Of a DNA stretch of 64,000 bases, positions 36,268-44,637 are shown in pieces. The position numbers and the translations under genes were made by a program. Origin of the DNA: Bacillota bacterium (GTDB lineage Bacteria > Bacillota > UBA4882 > UBA8346); NCBI GenBank assembly GCA_023402395.1, contig JAEYGI010000070.1, forward strand, positions 1-64,000, in the 5' to 3' direction. The notes below the pieces were generated by a model. It was not told the origin of the DNA, ran no database searches, and saw only the letters and a list, made by a program, of their open reading frames with translations. Position 1 is the first letter of the stretch; every line of letters begins with the position of its first letter.

Positions 36268-36401
36268 CGTGTCACCTTCGGGAAGCACAGGTTGTTTGAT
36301 TGGCTTTTTGCGATCTGCCGGCGATGTGACAATTTCACATCCCTGCCGCTTCGGATCCGGGGCAACCCGGGCGACGCAAAAAGCCCTTGAGAGGTGGGAA
36401 G
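36268..36401 (+). promoter_or_regulatory. Structured 5' leader, candidate riboswitch-like element
   Basis: A closing stem pairs GGCTTTTTGC (36302-36311) with GCAAAAAGCC (36376-36385), 10 bp perfect. It encloses a hairpin GATGTGA/TCACATC (36323-36341) and a G+C-rich arm CCGGG...CCCGG (near 36357-36370), so the leader can form a three-way junction. The 3' side of the closing stem ends 16 bases before the start codon, close to the ribosome site GAGAGGTGGG. I do not recognise a known riboswitch class: the c-di-AMP and c-di-GMP core words are absent. Confidence 0.5.
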
Positions 36402-37016
36402 ATGATGAACGCTGAACGACTTACACACCGGTACTGGGCCCGTTTCCGCGAAGCCGGGGTGATGCTGCTCTGCGCCACGCTGTTCCTGGCCGGCGGCTGC
36501 CTCACGGCCTACTGGAAACATTCGGAGCAGCAGGCCCAGGAACGGCGGCTAATCGCCTCCAAGGTGTCCACGGTGATGAATTTCTTCCATTGCCAGGACC
36601 CCGAGATCCACGCCGCGATCATGGAAACCTTCGATCCCGTGCTGGTGGCGATCGTAACGGGCATCGAGAGTCAGTACCGGGTGGACGCCATCAGCCCCAA
36701 AGGCTGCCGTGGCTTGATGCAACTTTCTCCCGACAAGCTGGAGAACTGGCGCGATAAACGTCAAAACATCCTGATCGGATCCAGGTATCTGCAGGAGTTA
36801 CTGTCGAAATTCGGCTCCGTCGAATTGGCGGTAGCCGCCTATAACGCCGGTCCCAAGGCGGTTATCAGATACCAAGGCGTGCCTCCGTACCGGGAGACCC
36901 GGCGTTATGTTGAAAAAACGCGGCAATTCGCGTCAATGTTCGAGCATGCCATTTGTTTCGAAACCGGGGTGCTCGATTCCAACCGCCGTTCCATCGCGTT
37001 CCAAACAGCGCTGTAA
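36402..37016 (+). CDS. Membrane-anchored lytic transglycosylase (SLT domain)
   Basis: The 204-residue protein has one membrane helix near 20-37 (VMLLCATLFLAGGCL) and a soluble-lytic-transglycosylase domain with catalytic Glu in GIESQYRVDAISPKGCRGLMQLSP and the AYNAGPKAV motif. It cleaves glycan strands of peptidoglycan to anhydro ends, outside the membrane. The LAGGC sequence is not a good lipobox. ATG at 36402 has GAGAGGTGGG upstream; the frame also opens with TTG at 36387 inside the leader stem. It is a single-gene unit with a strong promoter, structured leader and terminator, which suggests tight control of its level. Confidence 0.88.
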   Translation: MMNAERLTHRYWARFREAGVMLLCATLFLAGGCLTAYWKHSEQQAQERRLIASKVSTVMNFFHCQDPEIHAAIMETFDPVLVAIVTGIESQYRVDAISPKGCRGLMQLSPDKLENWRDKRQNILIGSRYLQELLSKFGSVELAVAAYNAGPKAVIRYQGVPPYRETRRYVEKTRQFASMFEHAICFETGVLDSNRRSIAFQTAL

Positions 37017-37026
37017 CGCCGCGATT

Positions 37027-37065
37027 CCATTAAAAAATCCGGCTTGCGGCCGAATTTTTTAATGG
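37027..37065. terminator. Bidirectional terminator
   Basis: A 17-bp stem (CCATTAAAAAATCCGGC with its near complement, one mismatch) with T runs on both sides lies after the transglycosylase gene and before the convergent PD-(D/E)XK-like gene. Confidence 0.8.
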
Positions 37066-37123
37066 ATGGACTTATGATTACGCTCAACCCATGCCTTCGG
37101 CATGGCTTTGTCACAAAACCCTT

Positions 37124-38893
37124 CTAAATCATATCCAGCTTATTTAAAAGTTCTTCCAATTGCTTGGAACTCCGGCGCGCCGTCTTTTCAGGACTCTCCT
37201 TCTCCGCCGCAGTCTCGCTCACTTCCACGAAGCGCGGCAGCGGTTTGGCTGGTTTCGGCGGCTCGACTCCCAATAGCTCGCTCAACCGCGTGGCGGCCGG
37301 GTCTGGACGTTCCGGAGCAGTCTCGCTCTTGCCCGGTGGCTCAAGCGGTCTCAACGAAGCGTCCGGCTGGCCGGCTCCGGCTTCCTTGCGGAACACCTCC
37401 ACCTCCGGCAAGTTCCGCGTAACGCCCATTTTCAGCGGATTGATCAGGGAACTCCGGCCATTCTCGTCAATCACCTCAATAAACCCAGCCATGACGCTGG
37501 GCTTGGGCGCTTCCGCCATTCCGCCGGGCTTAGGAAATTCAGCCGCCATTCTTTCCGGGACGGTCTGGGCCGACACCGGTTCCACCGGCTCGGGCCGAAG
37601 TGGGGCCACGGTTTCCCGGGCCGGTTCGGCCGGACGCGGTTCAACCGCTTCAACCGTTCCGGACGGCCCGCCCGGAACTGACTCCGCGATGGCGGCCGGG
37701 TCCGCAAGGGGAAGCCCGGGCCTTAGTTTTCTCTCTTCAATGATGATGTTCTGATTCCCGATGGTAATGGTCTTCTGGAAAGGACGCGCCTCTTCCCCCA
37801 GCGGTCGAACCGGCTCCAGTCCCCCCGGTTCGGAATGAGGGGTCAGCCGCAACGCCTCCAAGCCCTGGTTAATCGGGCCCCAGGTCTGTTTGACCAACAC
37901 TTTCATGGCGCCTACTACTTCCAAGGGCGCGGCGCCGGGACTGACCAGCACCCGCAACCGGCCGCGGCCCCGCGACCAATTGGAATCCCAATTGACAATG
38001 GCCGACGGAAAAATGGCGGCAAATTCACCGGCGAAAGAGCGCAGCAAATCGGCGAGCGGTTGAACCTCGGCGCTTTCCAGGTGAACTTCAACCCCGATCT
38101 CTCCACCGTAGTCAAAGAACTCATAATGAATCCCCCGCGGCCACCATTCGGGGCGGAGCATCCGGTAGCGGGCGGCCGCGCCGCGTGGCTCGAACCCTTC
38201 AATGGCAATCTTGGTATACGCGGCGATCACCGCTTCAAATTCGGGTCTGGGGTTTTGCGGGGCGTTCAAGCGCCGGACCGGCGCGCTGGCTTTGCCGAGC
38301 ACCGCCACGGAGGGGACCAGAATGGTCTCTCCCTCGTCATTGGAGAATTTTTTCACCGCGACCAGCCGGACGTCGAGATCGCTATGTTCATTGATAAAGG
38401 TAATGGCGTTAACCAATTCATCGCTGGCGCTGTCCGCCGCCACCACCAGCCGGATCTGGCCGGCCCGCAGATGAGTTTCGCAAGATCGCCACAAGCTCTC
38501 AAATCCATACTCGTCGTCCGGATCCGGCAGGAACGACCGGAGCGCCGTTTCCAACGCGCCGCCCAACGAGTGGTCGAGGGTTTCGACGGTCATTCCGCCG
38601 AGCGTCGAAATAAAATCAAAAACCCGGGCAAAGATCTGGCGGCTCGTTTCGTGATTGCCGGCCGCTCTGACCTCGGCCACGATCAGCCGTCCGTCATCAT
38701 CGGCCAATAAAAAATCAATGGCCACCGCGCCTCCCAGATGGACATTCCGCTGCACCACCACCACCGGCGGCTCATCGTCCGCCTGCAGCAGGTCGGGGTG
38801 CAGGGCGAGCAACTCCCGGAGTTCCGAAAGATCCGAGAATGTTTGCGGCGCCATCTTCTTCGACTCGGAGCGACCGTAATAAACGATTGGCAT
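37124..38893 (-). CDS. PD-(D/E)XK nuclease-like protein with Pro-rich C terminus
   Basis: Of 589 residues, about 1-110 resemble the PD-(D/E)XK fold of NucS-like proteins: Asp60 in AIDFLLADDDGRL and Glu74 in IVAEVRA, but the expected ExK lysine is Arg76. A middle region of about 250 residues (RNA- or DNA-associated look, unknown family; contains a second domain from about 215-350 starting FEAVIAAYTKIA) is followed by about 200 Pro/Glu/Ala-rich, probably disordered residues and a short C-terminal helix (SKQLEELLNKL). ATG with GGGAGG upstream. Activity is doubtful because of the Lys to Arg change; a binding role is possible. Confidence 0.6.
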   Translation of the reverse strand: MPIVYYGRSESKKMAPQTFSDLSELRELLALHPDLLQADDEPPVVVVQRNVHLGGAVAIDFLLADDDGRLIVAEVRAAGNHETSRQIFARVFDFISTLGGMTVETLDHSLGGALETALRSFLPDPDDEYGFESLWRSCETHLRAGQIRLVVAADSASDELVNAITFINEHSDLDVRLVAVKKFSNDEGETILVPSVAVLGKASAPVRRLNAPQNPRPEFEAVIAAYTKIAIEGFEPRGAAARYRMLRPEWWPRGIHYEFFDYGGEIGVEVHLESAEVQPLADLLRSFAGEFAAIFPSAIVNWDSNWSRGRGRLRVLVSPGAAPLEVVGAMKVLVKQTWGPINQGLEALRLTPHSEPGGLEPVRPLGEEARPFQKTITIGNQNIIIEERKLRPGLPLADPAAIAESVPGGPSGTVEAVEPRPAEPARETVAPLRPEPVEPVSAQTVPERMAAEFPKPGGMAEAPKPSVMAGFIEVIDENGRSSLINPLKMGVTRNLPEVEVFRKEAGAGQPDASLRPLEPPGKSETAPERPDPAATRLSELLGVEPPKPAKPLPRFVEVSETAAEKESPEKTARRSSKQLEELLNKLDMI

Positions 38894-39125
38894 GCCTTAC
38901 CTCCCGCTGTTTGGACCAAAACGTCGCGTCAGCTGAAATCAAAATAAAAATAGGTATTTTCCTTCAATCTAAATATTAGCATAGTGTTTTCCAAAAGGAA
39001 ACTGTATTTGGATGAAATAAATTCAGCCGACCGCAACTCCTTGAAAAAACGTCGATCGCCGCAAATGGGTCGCGCCTCCCGGCCGCAGGCCGTCATAGCC
39101 GGTTTGCGCCGAACCCGGCACGATA

Positions 39126-39134
39126 TGTTATAAT
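39126..39134 (+). promoter_or_regulatory. Extended -10 promoter upstream of the repeat cluster and TPR gene
   Basis: TGTTATAAT (same nine bases as before eda) points to the TPR gene 350 bases away, with no other gene between. Just downstream TGTCGCA (39143-39149) and TGCGACA (39175-39181) form an inverted pair. If used, the repeat cluster at 39197-39459 is transcribed as leader. Confidence 0.45.
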
Positions 39135-39196
39135 TATAGATGTGTCGCACTAAGTTTTTTGAACGCCCAGATAATGCGACATATTTTCCTTGATTC

Positions 39197-39459
39197 ATAA
39201 GATGGAAAAAGTTCAATTGTTGACCATTCACAGCCAGCTTTTGGGATCTGAATGCTTGACTCAAAACTTTTTTCATCTTATATATAAGTTGAATTAAATT
39301 TGATTATGCATCATGTCCTTAAAGCCGGCCATGATCAAATTATTTTAAGAATTTAATTCAACTTATTACTGCTGTAATAGGATGAAATAAATCCCGCTTG
39401 TTATTTGCATTCGGCTTTAGGAATGCAAATCTTGGGTAAGTAATTTTTTCATCCTATAT
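39197..39459 (+). repeat. Best copy of the compound palindromic element (modules C, A, B)
   Basis: Three nested palindromes follow head to tail. C: 39197-39281, 17-bp outer stem ATAAGATGGAAAAAGTT with one mismatch. A: 39286-39364, 15-bp perfect outer stem AAGTTGAATTAAATT with inner stem ATCATG/CATGAT. B: 39377-39457, 11-bp outer stem ATAGGATGAAA with a 10-bp perfect inner stem ATTTGCATTC/GAATGCAAAT (39403-39430). A and B are joined by a linker around GCTGTAAT that is also conserved in the copies at 35865 and 46275. No coding potential. Confidence 0.85.
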
Positions 39460-39485
39460 GGCAATAATAATACGGAGGGAAACGA

Positions 39486-40352
39486 ATGCAACTCGAAGCT
39501 TTTTGGCAGCAAAACGTCCTCAGGCTCATCTGGGTCTGGTGTCTGGCGTCAGTCATCATTCGCCCGGGCTGGCTCGTATTTGGCTTGGGCTGGCCGGTCT
39601 GGGTCCTGCTGATGTATTGGACCGCGCCGGCGGTATTCTGGAACGTGATCGCCGTACTCAATCCCAAACCCGACAAGGCCGAACGTTACCTGAAAAAATC
39701 CCTGGCCGCGCGGCCGCTCATCGCCCAGCCCTACATTTCACTGGGATATCAGCTAACCCGGCAGAAACGCTGGGCCGAAGCAGCGCCGGTTTTAGAGGAA
39801 GCCCTGTCCCGGTTCACCGGTAAATTCACTTCCCAGCTCAAACTGTATCTGGCCCTGGTCCGGCGGGAACTCGGCGACCTCCAATCAGCGCTGGCCCTGC
39901 TGGAGGAGTTGCAGGCCCAAGGCGAAAAAAGTCTGGCCTTATATATGAATCTGGCCATCGTCAATCATCGGCTGCAGCAATATCCCGAGGCGCTGGCCGC
40001 CGCCGAAAAAGCCCGCTCCGCCGATCTGGCGAGCCCCCAGCCGGTTTTGATTGCCGGAAGAATTCACTTCGACACCGGGGATTATGAAGCTGCCTGTAAC
40101 GATTATCAGTGGGCGGTGAACCATCTCTCCTGGCCGGTGGAGACTTTCTATTGGCTGGGCCGGGCTAAGCTGGAACTGGGCCAGATTGAGGCCGCGGTGG
40201 AAGATCTTCGAAAAGCGGTGGAACGAATCGAGGAAGAACCTACACTCTCCGACGTCACCCTGGAAGAAGCCCAGTCCTGGCTAGCCAAGGCTGAGGCCAC
40301 GCTGGAAACCGGCTCCGAATCGGGAGCGGTTTCAGAGCCGGAGACAGAGTAA
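39486..40352 (+). CDS. Membrane-anchored TPR protein
   Basis: Two hydrophobic helices (about 10-28 and 32-52, IIRPGWLVFGLGWPVWVLLMYW) are followed by about five tetratricopeptide repeats between residues 60 and 255, such as AQPYISLGYQLTRQKRWAEAAPVLEEAL and VETFYWLGRAKLELGQIEAAVEDLRKAV. TPR arrays hold protein complexes together; the partner is unknown. ATG with GGAGGG upstream. The tail is acidic. The gene is convergent with secF, from which it is separated by a shared terminator. Confidence 0.8.
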   Translation: MQLEAFWQQNVLRLIWVWCLASVIIRPGWLVFGLGWPVWVLLMYWTAPAVFWNVIAVLNPKPDKAERYLKKSLAARPLIAQPYISLGYQLTRQKRWAEAAPVLEEALSRFTGKFTSQLKLYLALVRRELGDLQSALALLEELQAQGEKSLALYMNLAIVNHRLQQYPEALAAAEKARSADLASPQPVLIAGRIHFDTGDYEAACNDYQWAVNHLSWPVETFYWLGRAKLELGQIEAAVEDLRKAVERIEEEPTLSDVTLEEAQSWLAKAEATLETGSESGAVSEPETE

Positions 40353-40375
40353 CCTCGTATTGACGACCCGCAATT

Positions 40376-40408
40376 AAAAACCCCTTCCTCAAACGAGGAA
40401 GGGGTTTT
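40376..40408. terminator. Bidirectional terminator between TPR gene and secF
   Basis: A stem AAAACCCCTTCCTC/GAGGAAGGGGTTTT with an AAAC loop has A and T runs on the two sides and serves both convergent genes. Confidence 0.92.
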
Positions 40409-40431
40409 GATTGCGCGAACACAAGTGTGTG

Positions 40432-41385
40432 TCAGCGAGTGGCCGGAGTCATTTTCGAGCTAATCTTCCGTTTCTCCTGCCAATCTTTATACACGGCCCA
40501 GATCGGGCTGGCCACGAAGATGGAAGAGTAAGTCCCGGAGACCAGGCCGATGATTAAGGCAAAACAAAATTCCTGAATGCTCGGAACCATCAAATACAGG
40601 ACGCAAACCGCCAGAATCGTGGTCAGGCCGGTATTCAGCGAGCGCCGGAACGTTTGCAGGATGCTGATGTTGGCCAACTCCACAAACGAGGTGGCTTTCG
40701 TCTTATATTTCATATTTTCGCGAATCCGGTCGAAAACCACGATCGTATCATTGATGGAGTAGCCGATGATGGTCAGGAGCGCCGCGATGATCGTCGCATT
40801 GACCTCCTGCCCCAACAAGGCGAATATGCCTAGAACCAATATCGAATCATGGATCATGGAGATAATGGCCGCGATTCCGGAAGCCATCTCAAACCGGAAC
40901 CAGATATAGGCCATCATTAATACCGAGGCAAGCAGCACGGCATTAATCGCGTTGGTTACCAGTTCCTTACCAATCAACGGATCAACCCGGGTGATGTCCA
41001 GCCGTTGGTCGTGAGACTGTCCGAGCTTGCTTTCCAGCGTGTTAATGACTACTTCCTGCTCGGCATCGTTTAGGAACCGGGTATAGATGATTACCTGATG
41101 CCGCCGGACGCCCTGCGAGTCAAAGTACTCGTTCGGCTGCGGCGGGTTAAATTTAAAGTTCGGCAACTGAACTGTCTCCAAGGCCGAAACTACCTCGGCG
41201 GAGTCCACCGGCCGCTCCAACGGATAATAGATCTTGGTTCCTCCGGTAAAGTCGATCCCCAGGTTTAACGTACCGGGTTTAGAACCCCATCCGTTATAGG
41301 GATTGACGAATAAGAACAATACGCTTAAAAGCATCGTGACCACAAAGATCCCGACAAAGAACCAGCGATATTTCAACAGATTCAT
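40432..41385 (-). CDS. secF: Protein translocase subunit SecF
   Basis: The 317-residue protein has helix 1 near the N terminus, a periplasmic domain, and five C-terminal helices with the conserved stretch IIGYSINDTIVVFDRIREN near 198. The motif DFTGGTKI near 45 is the family signature. With SecD it uses proton motive force to pull secreted proteins through SecYEG on the outer side. Its ATG overlaps the secD stop (ATGA), so the two subunits are coupled. Confidence 0.95.
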   Translation of the reverse strand: MNLLKYRWFFVGIFVVTMLLSVLFLFVNPYNGWGSKPGTLNLGIDFTGGTKIYYPLERPVDSAEVVSALETVQLPNFKFNPPQPNEYFDSQGVRRHQVIIYTRFLNDAEQEVVINTLESKLGQSHDQRLDITRVDPLIGKELVTNAINAVLLASVLMMAYIWFRFEMASGIAAIISMIHDSILVLGIFALLGQEVNATIIAALLTIIGYSINDTIVVFDRIRENMKYKTKATSFVELANISILQTFRRSLNTGLTTILAVCVLYLMVPSIQEFCFALIIGLVSGTYSSIFVASPIWAVYKDWQEKRKISSKMTPATR

Positions 41386-42896
41386 TGTTGTACCTCCTTG
41401 ACCCCGAAATATTTGGCGTACCGGTCGGGATCGTAGTCAATCCGCCATTCCAGGATAGTCCGGGTGACGAAGATTGCCGTGAACATACTGATTAAAACGC
41501 CGATTCCCAAGGTCAACGCGAACCCTTGAATCGCTCCTGATCCAAAGAAATAAAGCACTAAGGCGGCGATGATAGTCGTCAGGTTCGAGTCCAGAATCGT
41601 AACGAAGGCCCGGTCGAAGCCGGAATGAATCGCCGGACGGACCCGCTTCCCGTTCCGTAATTCGTCCTTAATCCGTTCGTATATAATGATGTTGGCGTCA
41701 ACCGCCATTCCCAGCGTTAGGATAAATCCGGCCACGCCCGGCAAGGTCAGCACGCCGCGGAATATCGCTAGAACTCCCAGGGTCATAATTCCATACAGGA
41801 TCAATGCGGCGTCAGCCATCAATCCGGGAATGCCGTAGAATACCAGCATGAAGATAATGACCATCGCCAGACTGATAGCGCCGGCGATTGTGGCCTGTTT
41901 AATAATCTCCTGGCCAAGAGTCGGGGCCACCTGGGTCGACTGGACCACGCGCAACGAGATCGGCAGCGCGCCAGATTTCATCAAAATCGCGTTCTTCTCG
42001 ACTTCATCCTTGGAAGCGTTTCCAAAGGTAATGATCCCCGATCCGCCGGTTAAACCGCTTTCGATCACCGGCTCCATCAACATCGTCTCATCCAGATAAA
42101 CGGCCATTTTCTTCCCAACATTGTCAGTGGTGATCTTCTCAAGCTGCCTTGCGCCGTTTCCCTTGAAACCGAAGGCGATCACATACCCTTTGCCGGCCTC
42201 GAATTGGACGCGGATATCGTTCATATCGGTGCCGTCCAGCACAATCTGATTGTTCATCCGGAAAGTCAGCCGGCCGGTGGCGATAATCAGCTCCCTGGCC
42301 TCTTGCAGACTTTTAATCCCCGGCAACTGGACATTGATCCGGCCTTTGCCGTCCAGGCGGACATCGGCCTCGGCCATGCCGGAAGAGGCCTGGCTGATCC
42401 GGTTGTCAATAATCGCCAGAGCCCTCTCCAGCGAATCCGCTGGAAAATCTTTAGCGTCTTGCGAAACGATCAACTCAACTACATTTCCGTCCGCTTTGGC
42501 ATCAAACAGCAAATTTCTGGTTTCGCCGAACAAATCCATCCGGTACCGGGAAGGGAAAATGCCCACATTCAAAGCGCGCTCGGCTTCGGCGGCGCTGTCA
42601 AAAGTAAAGCGCAGCCCGTCATAACGCTCGTTATCTTTCACTCCCAGAGGATCGACTTTGGGCGAGATATTCGCGGCCCGCATCTTGGCTGTCAGGTCGT
42701 CGCCCAGCCGGAACAGGGTCGTGCTGCCCAGCCGGTAATCGGGGGTCAACAATAACTCGATTCCACCCTGCAAGTCAAGTCCAAGCCGAATTGGCTCGGC
42801 ATTAAAAAACCCTTTTGACAATGGGCTGATAATAAAGGCGAAAATAATCGCAATCACCAAGATGACCGCTGCTTTCCAACGTAAATCCTGTCTCAA
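41382..42896 (-). CDS. secD: Protein translocase subunit SecD
   Basis: At 504 residues it shows the SecD signature GLDLQGGIELLL near 38, a large periplasmic P1 domain and C-terminal helices including TLPGVAGFILTLGMAVDANIIIYERIKDELR. It partners SecF. Two small membrane-protein genes and an HD-hydrolase gene lie upstream on the same strand, and yajC is 3 kb further upstream beyond the HD-GYP gene, so the usual yajC-secD-secF order is kept but interrupted. Confidence 0.95.
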   Translation of the reverse strand: MRQDLRWKAAVILVIAIIFAFIISPLSKGFFNAEPIRLGLDLQGGIELLLTPDYRLGSTTLFRLGDDLTAKMRAANISPKVDPLGVKDNERYDGLRFTFDSAAEAERALNVGIFPSRYRMDLFGETRNLLFDAKADGNVVELIVSQDAKDFPADSLERALAIIDNRISQASSGMAEADVRLDGKGRINVQLPGIKSLQEARELIIATGRLTFRMNNQIVLDGTDMNDIRVQFEAGKGYVIAFGFKGNGARQLEKITTDNVGKKMAVYLDETMLMEPVIESGLTGGSGIITFGNASKDEVEKNAILMKSGALPISLRVVQSTQVAPTLGQEIIKQATIAGAISLAMVIIFMLVFYGIPGLMADAALILYGIMTLGVLAIFRGVLTLPGVAGFILTLGMAVDANIIIYERIKDELRNGKRVRPAIHSGFDRAFVTILDSNLTTIIAALVLYFFGSGAIQGFALTLGIGVLISMFTAIFVTRTILEWRIDYDPDRYAKYFGVKEVQQ

Positions 42897-42931
42897 TGCG
42901 GCTCCTCCTTCAAATAATAATCAAAACCAGT

Positions 42932-43345
42932 TCAAACTTTACCAACATTCGGGAAAAGCGCGTCGTCCTCTCCCGGGTTTGTTCTTGAACTGCGATAAAA
43001 CCGTGAAAAAAACAACAATACAATCAATGGAAAGAAAAACCCCGCCGCGCGAATGGCCGGTTTAAATTCCACTACAGTTCCCCAAGTAAGCACCAAGTGT
43101 TTCGAAAACGGGTAATCAAAACTCACCTGGACCACGTTGGGACGGGGTTCAAACCCGACCGAACGGTCCAACGGCTGCTCCGCTTGGCGCATCATGATAT
43201 TTCCCGGCCATAGGGAAAAGAGAAGTTGGCTTGTCCCTTCCCGATCGAGGACTTGATAATACTGAGTTCCCCAGGGGAAGCAGGCGGCCAGCAGCAATAA
43301 CCCCAGCGCCAGGAACAACTCAAGTTTCCTGACCTTCAACACCAA
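42932..43345 (-). CDS. Small membrane protein upstream of secD
   Basis: The 137-residue product has a hydrophobic helix near 9-24 (LFLALGLLLLAACF) and another near 100-114 (AAGFFFPLIVLLFF), with an extracytoplasmic middle of about 75 residues. No family recognised. The LLAAC sequence could be a lipobox, but the second helix argues for a two-pass protein. Start is TTG 43345 or GTG 43342, directly after the stop of the preceding small gene with AAGGGA as shared ribosome site. Its steady place before secD suggests a link to secretion, which is inference only. Confidence 0.65.
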   Translation of the reverse strand: MVLKVRKLELFLALGLLLLAACFPWGTQYYQVLDREGTSQLLFSLWPGNIMMRQAEQPLDRSVGFEPRPNVVQVSFDYPFSKHLVLTWGTVVEFKPAIRAAGFFFPLIVLLFFSRFYRSSRTNPGEDDALFPNVGKV

Positions 43346-43507
43346 TTATTTTCCCTTCTTGCCATCCCGCCGTGAACTGCCTTGCGTCCGGCTGGCCTCC
43401 AGATTTTCCTTGGCTTGCTGCGCGACAACTTTTTCGGCCCGGTACGCCCCGTAGGCGAATAAGCCGATAATAACAACGACCACGATTACCACGCCGATTT
43501 TAAACAT
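43346..43507 (-). CDS. 53-residue single-pass membrane protein
   Basis: ATG at 43507 with GGAAGGGG upstream opens a frame of 53 codons: MFKIG, then a helix of V, I, L and G residues (about 5-18), then a charged, Gln/Lys-rich tail ending KKGK. The stop TAA touches the start of the next gene, so the two are translationally coupled. The shape (short helix, basic cytoplasmic tail) resembles small accessory membrane proteins. Function unknown. Confidence 0.6.
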   Translation of the reverse strand: MFKIGVVIVVVVIIGLFAYGAYRAEKVVAQQAKENLEASRTQGSSRRDGKKGK

Positions 43508-43677
43508 AAGGATCCCCTTCCAAATTTTATCATTATGAAAATTACTTGAAATCGAATTGTTACAAAACCCTTTTTATTATATCGATTTGAAAACAGCTTG
43601 TCAACGAAACGCAAGCGACCAACCGCAGAAGTTATATCCTGTCCCGATAAAAAATCCCGTTATTGCCAGTTCAAAAA

Positions 43678-44343
43678 TTATAAGAGCTTATTGCCGTTGA
43701 TTTCGATCTTAAACTGGCACCCTAGAAAAGTGGCGGCCCGGCGGCACATCATCATCCGCATCAGAAAAATCTCAAAATACTCCATGACCGGACAGATATT
43801 GGTTTCAATGGTCAACTCCAGTGTAACGCTGCGTTTTTCCTCATTGACATTCAAAAAGGAATGGACCGCCGCGTAATTTACCCGGTCATGAATATCGAAG
43901 GTTACGAGATCGGAGTTGCGGACCCGGCTACGGTGCACATCGGATTTGTCGGCCAGAATCAAAGCGGCCGCCACATTATTGACCGCTTCGCCGCTCTCCT
44001 CCTCATGGTTGCCGATGGCTCCGGCAATTATCGCCGCTTCCGCCGGATCAAAGCCATTGGGCAATAAATAATTCAACGCCATAATCGCGCCGTTCGGCCC
44101 ATGATCGTGCCGGTTGACCAGATTGCCGATATCATGCAGGTAGCCCGCGATCGCCGCCATCTCCGCCATGCGCTCCGGATAGCCCAGCCGGAGCATGATG
44201 TTTTGCGAAATGTTGGAGACTAGCCCCGCATGGCGGAACCCATGTTCGGTGTAACCGATGGCGCCGAGATGCTCGTCGGCCTTCTGAATATAGGCGCTAA
44301 TCACCGGATCTTTTTTAATCTGTTGCAAAGTTGTAATCATCAT
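43678..44343 (-). CDS. HD-domain phosphohydrolase
   Basis: The 221-residue protein has the metal-binding residues of the HD superfamily: HGFRH near 34-38, GYLHDIGN near 66-73, NHEE near 111 and LADKSD near 128. It probably cleaves a phosphoester such as a nucleotide or cyclic dinucleotide; there is no GYP motif and no sensor domain. ATG with AAGGGA upstream. It heads the group leading to secD and secF, with 170 bases before the next small gene. Confidence 0.75.
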   Translation of the reverse strand: MMITTLQQIKKDPVISAYIQKADEHLGAIGYTEHGFRHAGLVSNISQNIMLRLGYPERMAEMAAIAGYLHDIGNLVNRHDHGPNGAIMALNYLLPNGFDPAEAAIIAGAIGNHEEESGEAVNNVAAALILADKSDVHRSRVRNSDLVTFDIHDRVNYAAVHSFLNVNEEKRSVTLELTIETNICPVMEYFEIFLMRMMMCRRAATFLGCQFKIEINGNKLL

Positions 44344-44637
44344 AAATTCCCTTCTTTATTAGATAACTATTCAGGATGGTCAAGCATTCAGGAGTCGGAA
44401 TAAGACCATGAAAGATAGCCTCGGGGATTGCAGATACACCCTTCTGAATTCTGTCTCGTAAATGCTAAATTCGATAGGCCTGAATCGTTACTTCTTTATT
44501 TAAAACCAGCTATTTCTTTTATTAACCAACTATCACTGGCATTGGCCTTTCTCATGAATTCTTGCCAACCACGGCAGGAAAAACGCCTGCCACGACGAAG
44601 AATTAATGGTAGATGTCGATTTTTGACGGGAGATACC

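Noticed and set aside
36268..36401. Assignment of the leader as a c-di-GMP type I or c-di-AMP riboswitch
   Set aside because: GGGGCAACC and GACGCAAAAAGCC recall the GEMM core, but the second half of that motif is missing and the gene starts directly after. The ydaO core words are absent.
36402..37016. Lipoprotein call for the lytic transglycosylase
   Set aside because: LAGGC puts alanine at position -3 and glycine at -2, a poor lipobox; a plain membrane helix is more likely.
39197..39459. Simple transcription terminators
   Set aside because: The nested stems lie upstream of a gene, come in chains and recur with the same sequence at distant places, unlike terminators.
44428..44637. Upstream extension of the HD-GYP protein to 44428
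   Set aside because: The extra 70 residues have no ribosome site or GAF similarity; GTG at 44638 has GGGAGA in place.
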